This document shows, piece after piece, positions 25,919 to 37,350 of a DNA stretch of 64,000 nt; within the stretch, counting starts at the first letter, position 1, and the number at the start of each line of letters is the position of its first letter. A program made the position numbers and the translations under genes. This DNA comes from Nakamurella aerolata. Lineage in GTDB: Bacteria > Actinomycetota > Actinomycetes > Mycobacteriales > Nakamurellaceae. The stretch is from contig NZ_JABEND010000014.1 in the NCBI RefSeq assembly GCF_013002705.1, forward strand, positions 27,102 through 91,101, in the 5' to 3' direction. The notes beneath the pieces are model-generated. The model saw only the letters and a list, made by a program, of their open reading frames with translations. It did no database searches and was not told where the DNA came from.

Positions 25919-26003
25919 GTGTTGTACCTGAGCTGCTTCCAGTGCCGCGAAACGCGCCGACATCGGCCGATTCGCCGCACTGGAGGCAGGAAAGGTACAA
26001 CCA
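25919..26003. repeat. Imperfect inverted repeat of about 33-nt arms upstream of dnaG
   Basis: GGTGTTGTACCTGAGC and the following bases (25919-25951) pair with 25971-26003. The outer GTTGTACC/GGTACAAC and inner TTCCAGTG/CACTGGA blocks are conserved. The hairpin begins a few bases after the stop of the small gene 26011-26256 in its reading direction and lies 55 nt before the dnaG start. Confidence 0.75.
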
Positions 26004-26010
26004 CGCCCGG

Positions 26011-26256
26011 TCATGGTGCCACCGGCTCCTTCGGCAGCGGCCTGGCAGCCGCCCCGGAGAGCGTGGTGGGCAGCGGATTGCGCGGCTCGCGCACGCCGGC
26101 CGCACTGCCGCCGGTGTCGTCGCCGGGGCCGCGCCGGGCGGCTCCGGCCGGCACCCGCCGGAAGCGGCCGAGCAGCCGCGATACCCCACGCCCGATGCCC
26201 CGCGCCACGCCGCGCACCCCGCGCCCGAGCCGCCGCAGTGGATGTCGTTTCCCCAT
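26011..26256 (-). CDS. Small basic protein of unknown function
   Basis: This short frame encodes 81 residues with an Arg/Gly-rich first half (MGKRHPLRRLGRGVRGVARG) and a Pro/Ala-rich second half. A clear ribosome site, GGGAGAGG, lies about 8 nt before the ATG, the best evidence for translation. The basic repeats could be amphipathic and bind nucleic acid or membrane; this is inference. It lies between dgt and dnaG on the same strand. A spurious frame cannot be excluded. Confidence 0.45.
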   Translation of the reverse strand: MGKRHPLRRLGRGVRGVARGIGRGVSRLLGRFRRVPAGAARRGPGDDTGGSAAGVREPRNPLPTTLSGAAARPLPKEPVAP

Positions 26257-26404
26257 CCGACTCACCTCTCCCGATCTCGCCCGGTGATCCGGGCTGATCA
26301 GATGCTCGCGTGCAGCAGCGGGTGAGGACAAGGGCACTGCGCCCACAGCGGAGCCACTTCGCCCTCGGCGAAGCCACCCGTGCAGAACCGGTCAGCTGAA
26401 CCCG

Positions 26405-27748
26405 TCAACCGGTGAGCCGCCGGTGCCAGCGGGTGGCCTCGGCGTCGGTCAGCAACGCCACCTGGTCGAGCACCACCCGCAGCCGGGCCGCGTCGTCCCC
26501 GGCGGCGATCCAGCGCGGCGCGAACAGCGGGTCGAGCGCCTCGGCGCCGCGGTCGTGCAGCGCCGTCACCAGCTCGGTGAGAATTTGTTGCTGATGTTCC
26601 TGGGTGGCCTGCCGAGCCGGGGTGCGCATCACGTAGCGGACAGCGACCGCCTTGAGCATCGCCACCTCGGCCCGGAGCCGGCGCGGCACCAGCAGGTCGG
26701 CCTGGTAGCGGGTGAGCGGTCCGTCCCCCGCCTGCCGACGGGTGGCGGTCACCGCGCCGTTGATCATCCGTCCGGTGAGCTCACTGCTGGCTCGCTTCAG
26801 TTCCGCCTGACCGGCCAGGCCGGGCCGGAAGTGGGTGGCGGCGCTGATCTCCGGGCGGTCGAGCAACTCCCCCAGCACCTCGGCCAGGTCGTGCGCCGAC
26901 TCGGTGGAGAGCCCGCGGCCGGCGGCTTCGGCCACCGCCAGGCGCTCGTCGACGGCCGCCGGGCCGCGCAGCGATTGCAGGTCGATGCGGCCGGAGACGA
27001 TGCCGTCCTCGACGTCGTGCACCGAATAGGCGACGTCGTCGGCCCAGTCCATGATCTGCGCCTCGAGGCACAGCCGGCTCCCGCCGGCCGGGCGAATCCA
27101 CTCCAACACCGGCTGCTGCTCGGGATAGACACCGAACTTCCCGGTGCCGCCCGGCGCCTCGGCGCGGGCCCACGGGTACTTGATGACGGCGTCCAGCGCC
27201 GCCCTTGTCAGATTCAGCCCCACCGAGCTGCCGTCCGGAGCGAGCACCTTCGGCTCCAGCTCGGTCAGCAGCCGTAGGTTCTGCGCGTTGGCCTCGAAAC
27301 CGCCTGCGGCGGCGCCGATCTCGTTCAACACCGCCTCGCCGTTGTGACCGAACGGCGGGTGGCCGATGTCGTGGGCCAGCCCGGCCAGATCGACCAGGTC
27401 GGGGTCGGTGCCGAGTTGACTGCCGATGCCGCGGGCGATCTGCGCGACCTCCAGCGAGTGGGTGAGCCGGGTGCGCGGCACGTCGTCCTCGTCCGGCGGC
27501 ACCACCTGGGTCTTTCCGGCCAGCCGGCGCAACGCTCCCGAGTGCAGCACCCTGGCCCGGTCCCTGGCGAACGGCGACCGGCCGGAGGTCGGAGCCGATC
27601 CGGCCGCCAGCTCGGCGGACTTGCCGGGTTCGCGCACCAGCCGGTCGACGTCGTCACCGGAGTAACCGGGCGGCGCCGAAGAGCGGCTGTCCCGGTCGGG
27701 CGGTTCGGTCATCCGCAGTTCACCGGGGGCTGACTGGTTGCTCACCAC
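26405..27748 (-). CDS. dgt: dGTP triphosphohydrolase (dGTPase)
   Basis: This enzyme cleaves dNTPs to nucleosides and triphosphate and helps control nucleotide pools. The 447-residue HD-domain protein has RTRLTHSLEVAQIARGIG with the first metal-binding histidine, LAHDIGHPPFGHNGE with the HD pair, and MDWADDVAYSVHDVEDGI with the final aspartate. A GTG at 27748 (followed by a second GTG) gives the start, 3 nt after the ydcF-like stop; the internal ATG at MTEPPDRD is an alternative. The C-terminal 100 residues fit the mycobacterial Dgt (Rv2344c) type. Confidence 0.92.
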   Translation of the reverse strand: MVSNQSAPGELRMTEPPDRDSRSSAPPGYSGDDVDRLVREPGKSAELAAGSAPTSGRSPFARDRARVLHSGALRRLAGKTQVVPPDEDDVPRTRLTHSLEVAQIARGIGSQLGTDPDLVDLAGLAHDIGHPPFGHNGEAVLNEIGAAAGGFEANAQNLRLLTELEPKVLAPDGSSVGLNLTRAALDAVIKYPWARAEAPGGTGKFGVYPEQQPVLEWIRPAGGSRLCLEAQIMDWADDVAYSVHDVEDGIVSGRIDLQSLRGPAAVDERLAVAEAAGRGLSTESAHDLAEVLGELLDRPEISAATHFRPGLAGQAELKRASSELTGRMINGAVTATRRQAGDGPLTRYQADLLVPRRLRAEVAMLKAVAVRYVMRTPARQATQEHQQQILTELVTALHDRGAEALDPLFAPRWIAAGDDAARLRVVLDQVALLTDAEATRWHRRLTG

Positions 27749-27751
27749 TGG

Positions 27752-28384
27752 TCACTCGACGGTTCCGCCGGCGTTGGACGAACCGCCGGTGACCAGGTAG
27801 AACAGCGACCCGGCCAGTTCCCTGGCGAAGTAGGAGGTTTGCGCGCCGCTGGCGGTGGGCCCGTCGCGCTCGGGTGAGGTGGTCACCCGCAGCCCGAGAT
27901 CCCCGGCCATCAGCGCGGCCCGGTAGACGTGGGCGGGGTCGCTCACCAGCACCACAGAGCCGATGGAACGGGCAGCCAGTTCCGGCTGGGCCGCGCGCAG
28001 GCTGGCCAGCGTGTCGCCGCCGGTCGGCACCGCCAGCAGGTCACTGGCCGGCACCCCACGCTCGGCCAGGTAGGCCCGTCCGGCTGCGCCCTCGGTGGTG
28101 CGGTCACCCGGCTGGTTGCCGCCGACGGTCACCACCAGCGGCGCCACCCGCTGCTGCCACAGCTCGTAGGCGTGGTCGAGCCTGGCCTGGTAGACCGGCG
28201 ACGGCCGCCCGTTGTACTGCGCGGCACCGAGCACCACGATGGCCTGCACCGGCTGCCGCTCGTCGCGGTTCGCGGTGATCATCATGCGGGTGAACAGGCC
28301 GGCGGCGATCACCACCATCAGCACCAGCAGACCGCCGACGGCACGGCCGAGCCACCGGCCCGCCGTGCCCGCCGTCAGTGCCAC
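27752..28384 (-). CDS. YdcF/SanA-like DUF218 membrane protein
   Basis: This 210-residue protein has one N-terminal membrane helix (about residues 12-33) and a DUF218 domain outside it. Family signatures are IVVLGAAQYNGRPSPVYQARLDHA, VVTVGGNQPGDRTTEGAAGRAYL and VVLVSDPAHVYRAALMA. SanA/YdcF proteins are linked to envelope integrity, vancomycin sensitivity and cell-wall metabolism. Their biochemistry is not settled. It starts an apparent operon with dgt. Confidence 0.85.
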   Translation of the reverse strand: MALTAGTAGRWLGRAVGGLLVLMVVIAAGLFTRMMITANRDERQPVQAIVVLGAAQYNGRPSPVYQARLDHAYELWQQRVAPLVVTVGGNQPGDRTTEGAAGRAYLAERGVPASDLLAVPTGGDTLASLRAAQPELAARSIGSVVLVSDPAHVYRAALMAGDLGLRVTTSPERDGPTASGAQTSYFARELAGSLFYLVTGGSSNAGGTVE

Positions 28385-28687
28385 TGTTGCTCCCTTGTTC
28401 GCAACGCCCTGTCCACCGGCCGGCGCCGGCCGGCGTTCACCGCGATCATGCCAGGGCGGCCCGGCCGGCCCGCCGCTGCTGCACAGGCCGGCTACCCCCA
28501 GGCGCCGCGCCGGCCGGACTCTCGGTACCGGCGGCGACGGGCCGTGCCGGCGAAACTTTCAGCACCAGCCGCAGTCCCGCGCCGATTTACGCCGCTGTCG
28601 GCTGGATTCCGGCCGGGTTTGTCGGTACAGCTGAATTTTCCCGAGCAGCCCGCCGGGTGAGCCCCCTGCGACAGCCGCCGATCCGCG
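28385..28687. other. Divergent spacer between the ydcF-like gene and the ATPase gene
   Basis: These 303 bases hold no gene that I can support. A perfect 18-bp palindrome, CCGGCCGGCGCCGGCCGG, lies at 28416-28433 near the ydcF-like start. A lower-GC patch at about 28600-28650 probably carries the ATPase promoter. Confidence 0.5.
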
Positions 28688-29467
28688 ATGCGGTGCAATG
28701 GGTCGGTGGCAGCAGCATCTGCCGGCGCGGGCCATGGCGCGCCGCGCCGGCACCTGAAGCGGGTTGTTCGCGACCCCGACCCGCGCACGCCGCTGCCCGA
28801 TTGGGTGGCGGCGATCCCGGCGGTGCGCCAGTTGTTGGATCTGCCGGATGGCTGGCAGGTGCCGGCCGGAGTCACCGTGCTGGTCGGCGAGAACGGGTCG
28901 GGCAAATCGACCATTGTCGAGGCGCTGGCGGCCAGCTATCCGCGGCTGCCGATGGATCGCACCGGCCCCGGCGTCGGCCGCGACGAGGCGCCGCTGGCCC
29001 GGCACCTGACATGTGAGACCGACCGGATGGCGGCTCGCGGCGGGTTCTTCCTGCGGGCCGAGGCGATGCACGGCTATCTGCGCGCCTATGACGAGTCGAT
29101 CGGCGAGAGCCGTCCCGACCGCGGCGAGACGCCGGTGCTCAGCCGCAGCCACGGCGAGGGCTTCCTCTGGGTGCTCCAGGAGCACTTCGCCCAGGCCGGG
29201 GTGTTCTTCCTGGACGAGCTGGAGGCGGCGCTGTCGTTCTCCTCGTGCCTGGGTCTGCTGTCGCTGCTTGACACCCTCGCCAGCGAGGGAAGCCAGGTGA
29301 TCATGGCCACCCACTCGCCGCTGCTGGCCGCCCTTCCCGGGGCCACCGTTTATCAACTGGACGACGACGGTATGCACGAAACACCTTGGCAGGAACTGGA
29401 TCTGGTGACGCAGTGGCGCGGATTCCTCAGTGCGCCGCAACGCTTCCTGCGGCATCTGCTCGACTAG
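28688..29467 (+). CDS. Orphan ABC-type ATPase (COG3910-like)
   Basis: This 259-residue soluble ATPase has Walker A in VGENGSGKST, an ABC-like signature in SRSHGEGF, Walker B in VFFLDELEAAL and a switch histidine in ATHSPLL. The length and layout match stand-alone predicted ATPases rather than transporter subunits: no permease gene is nearby. The function of this family is not established; relatives occur in defence-associated and recombination contexts. The start at 28688 is tentative because no ribosome site is obvious, and the conserved part begins near LKRVVRD. Confidence 0.75.
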   Translation: MRCNGSVAAASAGAGHGAPRRHLKRVVRDPDPRTPLPDWVAAIPAVRQLLDLPDGWQVPAGVTVLVGENGSGKSTIVEALAASYPRLPMDRTGPGVGRDEAPLARHLTCETDRMAARGGFFLRAEAMHGYLRAYDESIGESRPDRGETPVLSRSHGEGFLWVLQEHFAQAGVFFLDELEAALSFSSCLGLLSLLDTLASEGSQVIMATHSPLLAALPGATVYQLDDDGMHETPWQELDLVTQWRGFLSAPQRFLRHLLD

Positions 29468-29660
29468 CCCGGCCGGGCAGCGCCAACGCTGCCACCCCGG
29501 CGACCACGGCGATGCCCGCCAACAGCAGGTACCCGCGCCCTGCCCCCTCGACACCGGAGCGCAGCACCAGCCCGGTGAGCGCAAAACACCAGCGTGCGCG
29601 GGCGCCACTCGTCGCTGAGGGCGCCGAAGCGCGACACGGAGCCAGCGGGCCGACGCCCAA
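29427..29660 (-). pseudogene. Possible remnant of a membrane transporter
   Basis: Minus-strand sequence between the ATPase and glycyl-tRNA synthetase genes encodes a hydrophobic hairpin, FALTGLVLRSGVEG then YLLLAGIAVVAGVAALAL, ending PGRASR. This is typical of the end of an MFS protein. Another frame just upstream carries ALLTDRWASARWLRVALR, also transporter-like. No intact gene can be built, so this may be a decayed transporter; chance is also possible. Confidence 0.2.
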
Positions 29661-29682
29661 CGATCGGTCAACAGCGCGCGAC

Positions 29683-32979
<3,297 letters not shown>

Positions 32980-33085
32980 AGGCTATGCGATGCCGCCGCT
33001 GCGGCTGCGCGGATATCGGCCGCGCTCGAAGGGCGGTGCCCGCGGCAGCGGCCGACGAGCGACGCAGCCACAGTGACCGGCGAGG

Positions 33086-36000
33086 TCAGCTGGTCTGCAG
33101 CACCGGCGCCGGGCCCGCCGGGGTGCGCCGCACATGCAGCCTGGTGGGGATCCGCTGGCGCAGGTCGTCGACGTGCGACACCAGACCGACGGTGCGGCCG
33201 TCGGCGCGCAGATCGTCAAGGGTGTCCATCACCACGTCGAGGGTCTGCGCGTCGAGGGTGCCGAAGCCTTCGTCCACGAACACCGTGTCGAGCAGCTGAC
33301 CGCCGGATTCGGCGGCCACCACGTCGGCCAGCGCCAACGCCAACGCCAGCGACGCCAGGAACGATTCGCCACCCGACAAGGTCTTCGCAGGGCGCACCGT
33401 GCCGGTGTGCGCATCCAGGATGTCGAGCCCGAGGCCGCCGCTGCGCCCGCGCGACTCGCGCTCGGCGGAGTGCACGAAGCTGTACCGCTGGCCCGACATG
33501 CGCAGCAGCCGCTGGCCCGCCACCTCGGCCACCTGCCGCAGCCGGGCGGCCAGCACATAACTACGCAGCGACAGCGCCCTGGCGTTCTGGCCGCGGCCGG
33601 CCACCACGTCGGCCAGCGCGGTCAACTCGGCATCCCGTGCGGCGACGGGAGCGAGCGCGCCCAGGGCGGCCGTCACGGCCTTGATGGCGGTCGCGGAACG
33701 ACGCTGCACCCGCCGCGCGGTCTCGGCGGCGGCAATCGCTGCAGCGGCCCGTTTCTCGGCGTCCGCAGCGCGGAGTTGCACCGGCGCCAGGTCGAGGCGC
33801 TGGCCGGCGTCCACCTCGGCGAGCTGGGGGTCGGCCAGCCGCGCGGCGACCGCCACCTGCTGGTCTTCGAAGCTGCGGATCTGGGCGGTGGCGGCGTCGA
33901 TGTCGATCGCGGTGGCGGCGGCCGCGGCGGCCTCCAGATCGGCAAAGCCGGCATGTTCCACCGACAGCTTCAACGCCTGGCCCGTCCTGGTCGCCGCCCC
34001 GATCGCGGTGTGCAGCGCGTCGACGGCGGCGGCCCACTGCTCGCGGGCACCGGCCAGGTCGCTGACGTGCTGGCGCCGCTCGGCAACGGTGGCGAACGGC
34101 CGGGCGTGCCGGCGCAGCAGCTCGGCCCGGTCGCGCAACCTGTCTTCGATGGCGTGGCTCTCGGTGACCAGCGCGGCACGGCGACTCATCAACTGGTGCA
34201 GGTGTTGCTGCAGCTCCAGCTGGCGCTGTTCCAGCGCCTGCAGTGCCTTCGCGCGCTTGCCGGTCTGCCCGGCCAGTGCGACGGCGGCCCGCACCCTGGC
34301 GGCGGCCGCGTCACGTGCGGCGACCGCCTGCTCGCTGTCGAGCCCGGCGGCGGTGCCGGTCAGCTCGGCGCAGCGGCGCTGCAGTTCGGCCAGCCTGGTT
34401 TCCTGCGCGGTGCGCTGCTCCGCAGCGGCGTTCTCCTGTTGCTGGGCGGCGGCGACGTCTGCGGAGCTGACCTGATCATCGCTGGGCCGGGCCGGATGCG
34501 GGTGCTCGCCGGCACCGCACACCGGGCATCGCTCGCCGTCGGCCAGGGCAGCGGCCAGTTCGGCGGCCATGCCGGCGAACCGCCGTTCGGTGAGTTGCTG
34601 GCGCAGCTCGCGGCTGTGCTGATGCGCGTCGACGGCGGCGCGCACCTGCTCTCCGCAGTCGGCGAGTTGTGGCTGCAGCCGCTGCAGGGTGTCCGCGGCG
34701 TCGGCCACGGCGGTGGCAGCGGCCACGTCGGCCTTGAGACCGGGCACCTCGGCGGCGGCCTGCTCGGCGGCGGCCAGCCGATCGCGCAGCTCGGTGAGCT
34801 TGCCGGGAACCGCGCCCACGGTGGTCTCGCCTGCGGTGATCTGGTCGACCGCCTCCGCAAGTTCGGCGGCCAGCTCGCCCCTGCGGCGCTCGTCGTCGCC
34901 CTGTTGGCCGGCCTCGGCGACGACGGCGGCCAGCGTTCCGGCCAGTTCGCGACCGGTGGCGGCGAGCCGCCGCAACTCACCAGCGTCCGGGGGCCGGCCG
35001 AACTGGTCGGCGTGCTCGGCCGCCTGAAGCAGGTCGTTCCCGTTCCAGCCGGCGGCGTCTTCACCGCAGCGCGCCGCCAGCTGCTCGGTGCGCCGAGCCG
35101 CCTGGCGTTCGGCGGCCGCGGCGCGTTGCAGCTCGGAAGCGGCACCGTCAGCGGTGGCCCTGGCCTGCATCACCGGGACGGCGGCCAGCGCACCGGCCAG
35201 CGCCTTCCGCTTGGCCTGGATCTCGTCGGCCTGGCCGGCCAGCTGCCGATGCTGGGCCAGCAACTGTTGCTTGCTGCGCACCAGCTCGGCCCGTTGGGTG
35301 AGCGCGGCGAGCTCGGCCGCGGCCACCTTGTTGGCCTGCTGTGCCCGCTCGCTTGCGGATTCGGCGGCCTGCGCCGCCGCCTGCTGCGTCCGGGCAAGAG
35401 CGGCGAGCTGTTCGGCGCCGAACTCGGCGGCCGCGTCGCTGGTGCTGGCCTCGGCGAGGGTGGCCCGCCGCCGCTGCAGCTCGTCGCTCAGCCGGCGCAG
35501 TTGTTGCCCGGACTCGCGTCGCATGCTGGCGAAGGCCTCTTCGATGTCGGCGAACCTGCCGGTGTCGAACAGCCGCTCCAGCAACTGTTCTCGCTCCGCG
35601 GTGTCGGAACGCAGGAACCGCGCGAACTCGCCCTGAGGCAGCAGAACCACCTGGAAGAACTGGTCGGCAGACATGCCGATCAGGTCGAGCACGGCGTCGC
35701 CGACCTCGCGGTGACCGGTCAACCCGGCCGGGCCGCCGGAGCCGGTACTGCCGGCCGGTGCCTCGTCGAGCCAGGTCAGCGTCGCCTTGGCCGGCTGCTT
35801 GGTGGTGCCCTCGCCGCGGGTCTTCGGGCGCAGGTATTCCGGGCTGCGGGTGAGCAGCAGCCGCCGGCCGGACAGGCTGAGCTCGAGCGTGACAACGGTG
35901 CGGGTGTGTGGCTCGGCGGCATCGCAGCGCAGCCGCTTCGCCTGCCCGCGCGGGCCGGGCACCGTGCCGTACAGGGCGAAGGCCACCGCGTCGAGCAGGG

Positions 36001-36127
36001 ACGTCTTGCCGACACCGGTGTCGCCGTGCAGCAGGAAAAGGCCGGCCTCGCCCAGTGCGTCGAAATCGACCTCGACCTCGCCAGGGTAGGGACCGAAGGC
36101 GCTCAGCGTAAGCCGGTGCAACCGCAT
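33086..36127 (-). CDS. sbcC: Exonuclease subunit SbcC
   Basis: SbcC is the SMC-like ATPase of the SbcCD (Mre11-Rad50) nuclease, which opens DNA hairpins and processes broken ends. The 1013-residue protein has an N-terminal Walker A in HGDTGVGKTSLLDA, a long coiled coil interrupted by the zinc hook CPVCGAGEHPHP (about residues 532-543), and a C-terminal half with TLSGGESFLASLALALA and FVDEGFGTLD. The coiled-coil arms are Ala/Gln/Arg-rich. It starts 3 nt after the sbcD stop, so the pair is one operon. Confidence 0.95.
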   Translation of the reverse strand: MRLHRLTLSAFGPYPGEVEVDFDALGEAGLFLLHGDTGVGKTSLLDAVAFALYGTVPGPRGQAKRLRCDAAEPHTRTVVTLELSLSGRRLLLTRSPEYLRPKTRGEGTTKQPAKATLTWLDEAPAGSTGSGGPAGLTGHREVGDAVLDLIGMSADQFFQVVLLPQGEFARFLRSDTAEREQLLERLFDTGRFADIEEAFASMRRESGQQLRRLSDELQRRRATLAEASTSDAAAEFGAEQLAALARTQQAAAQAAESASERAQQANKVAAAELAALTQRAELVRSKQQLLAQHRQLAGQADEIQAKRKALAGALAAVPVMQARATADGAASELQRAAAAERQAARRTEQLAARCGEDAAGWNGNDLLQAAEHADQFGRPPDAGELRRLAATGRELAGTLAAVVAEAGQQGDDERRRGELAAELAEAVDQITAGETTVGAVPGKLTELRDRLAAAEQAAAEVPGLKADVAAATAVADAADTLQRLQPQLADCGEQVRAAVDAHQHSRELRQQLTERRFAGMAAELAAALADGERCPVCGAGEHPHPARPSDDQVSSADVAAAQQQENAAAEQRTAQETRLAELQRRCAELTGTAAGLDSEQAVAARDAAAARVRAAVALAGQTGKRAKALQALEQRQLELQQHLHQLMSRRAALVTESHAIEDRLRDRAELLRRHARPFATVAERRQHVSDLAGAREQWAAAVDALHTAIGAATRTGQALKLSVEHAGFADLEAAAAAATAIDIDAATAQIRSFEDQQVAVAARLADPQLAEVDAGQRLDLAPVQLRAADAEKRAAAAIAAAETARRVQRRSATAIKAVTAALGALAPVAARDAELTALADVVAGRGQNARALSLRSYVLAARLRQVAEVAGQRLLRMSGQRYSFVHSAERESRGRSGGLGLDILDAHTGTVRPAKTLSGGESFLASLALALALADVVAAESGGQLLDTVFVDEGFGTLDAQTLDVVMDTLDDLRADGRTVGLVSHVDDLRQRIPTRLHVRRTPAGPAPVLQTS

Positions 36128-36130
36128 CGG

Positions 36131-37285
36131 TTACTCCCCTCCGCCGGCGCGCGCCAGCGCCAGCGCCTGGTCGATGAGCCCGGCCTCGGTTGCGGTGGCG
36201 GTGCTGCCGCGGCATTCGGCAATGAAGGTGTGCACCAGCTCGACGTCGGTGATGCCGGCGCGGGCCACGTCGACACCGACGGTGTGCGCCGTGGGTTCGG
36301 GCGGCTGCCAGCTCAGCGTGACGGCATAGGGAAACTTCTGCTGCAGCCGCCGCATCGGTTCCAGCGGGCGTACCGGGTCGGTGAGCCGCGCGCTCAGATA
36401 ATGCTCGGTGTACTCGCCGTACCCGGCGAGCAACTCCTGCAGCGTTCCGGTCAGTTCGACAAGTGGGCGGGGTACCGGCAGCGGCAGCTCGCTGATGCGC
36501 ATCGACCGGCCGGCGGCCAGCTCGACCAACGTGACGCTCTTGCGGTGCCCGGCCTCGTTGAACGAGTACGCCAGCGGCGAGCCGGAATACCGCAGCTGCG
36601 GCGAAACCTGTTGCGCCCCATGAAGATGCCCGAGCGCCACATAGTCGAGCCCGTCGAAAACCTCAGCCCCGACCGACTCGACACCGCCGACGGCGATCGA
36701 CCGCTCGGACCCGGCCGGGCTGGCTCCGACCACGAATGCGTGCGCCATGGCTACCCCGTGCAGTTCCGGGTGCTCGCGCTTGCGCCGGCCGAAGTCTTCT
36801 CGAATGTGTTGCAGCGCAACCGACATCACCGCTTGGTGGGACGCCGGGCCGGGCAACCCCAGCCGCCGGCGCACCACCTCGGGCTCAAGATAGGGCACCG
36901 GGTAGCACGCCACCTCTGGCGCGGCGGCATCCGGCAGCAGCACCGGCTCCACCAGGCGCTGCGGATCGGCCCGCAGATGCAGGCCGCCCGCTGCCAGGAA
37001 ATCGCTGAAGGCACCGAGCCGCGGCCCGGAATCGTGATTGCCCGCCGACGCGACGATCTGCGCACCCGCCGCCCTGATGGCGCTGAAAGCCTCGGTGAGC
37101 ACGGCGATCGCGTCGGCCGAGGGAACGGCCCTGTCGTACAGATCTCCCGCGATCAGCACCGCGTCGACCCGGTGCTCGGCCACCAGCTCGGCGATGGCGG
37201 CAAGCACCGACCGCTGGTCTTCCAGCAGATCGCGGCCGTGGAACGTGCGTCCCACATGCCAGTCGGAGGTGTGCAGCAATCGCAT
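36131..37285 (-). CDS. sbcD: Exonuclease subunit SbcD
   Basis: SbcD is the metallophosphoesterase nuclease of the SbcCD complex. The 384-residue protein carries the metal-binding motifs DWHVG, GDLYD, GNHDS, HAFVVG and LGHLHGAQ in the normal order. The start MRLLHTSDWHVG at 37285 is the standard N-terminus; 23 residues of open frame upstream are not part of the family. The C-terminal domain (about residues 270-384) is the capping region that contacts DNA and SbcC. Confidence 0.95.
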   Translation of the reverse strand: MRLLHTSDWHVGRTFHGRDLLEDQRSVLAAIAELVAEHRVDAVLIAGDLYDRAVPSADAIAVLTEAFSAIRAAGAQIVASAGNHDSGPRLGAFSDFLAAGGLHLRADPQRLVEPVLLPDAAAPEVACYPVPYLEPEVVRRRLGLPGPASHQAVMSVALQHIREDFGRRKREHPELHGVAMAHAFVVGASPAGSERSIAVGGVESVGAEVFDGLDYVALGHLHGAQQVSPQLRYSGSPLAYSFNEAGHRKSVTLVELAAGRSMRISELPLPVPRPLVELTGTLQELLAGYGEYTEHYLSARLTDPVRPLEPMRRLQQKFPYAVTLSWQPPEPTAHTVGVDVARAGITDVELVHTFIAECRGSTATATEAGLIDQALALARAGGGE

Positions 37286-37350
37286 GGGTTTCACGCTAGG
37301 ACGACCCACCGACACTGCCCGGATCTGCGCTCGCGTGTCGGCGGTGCGGC

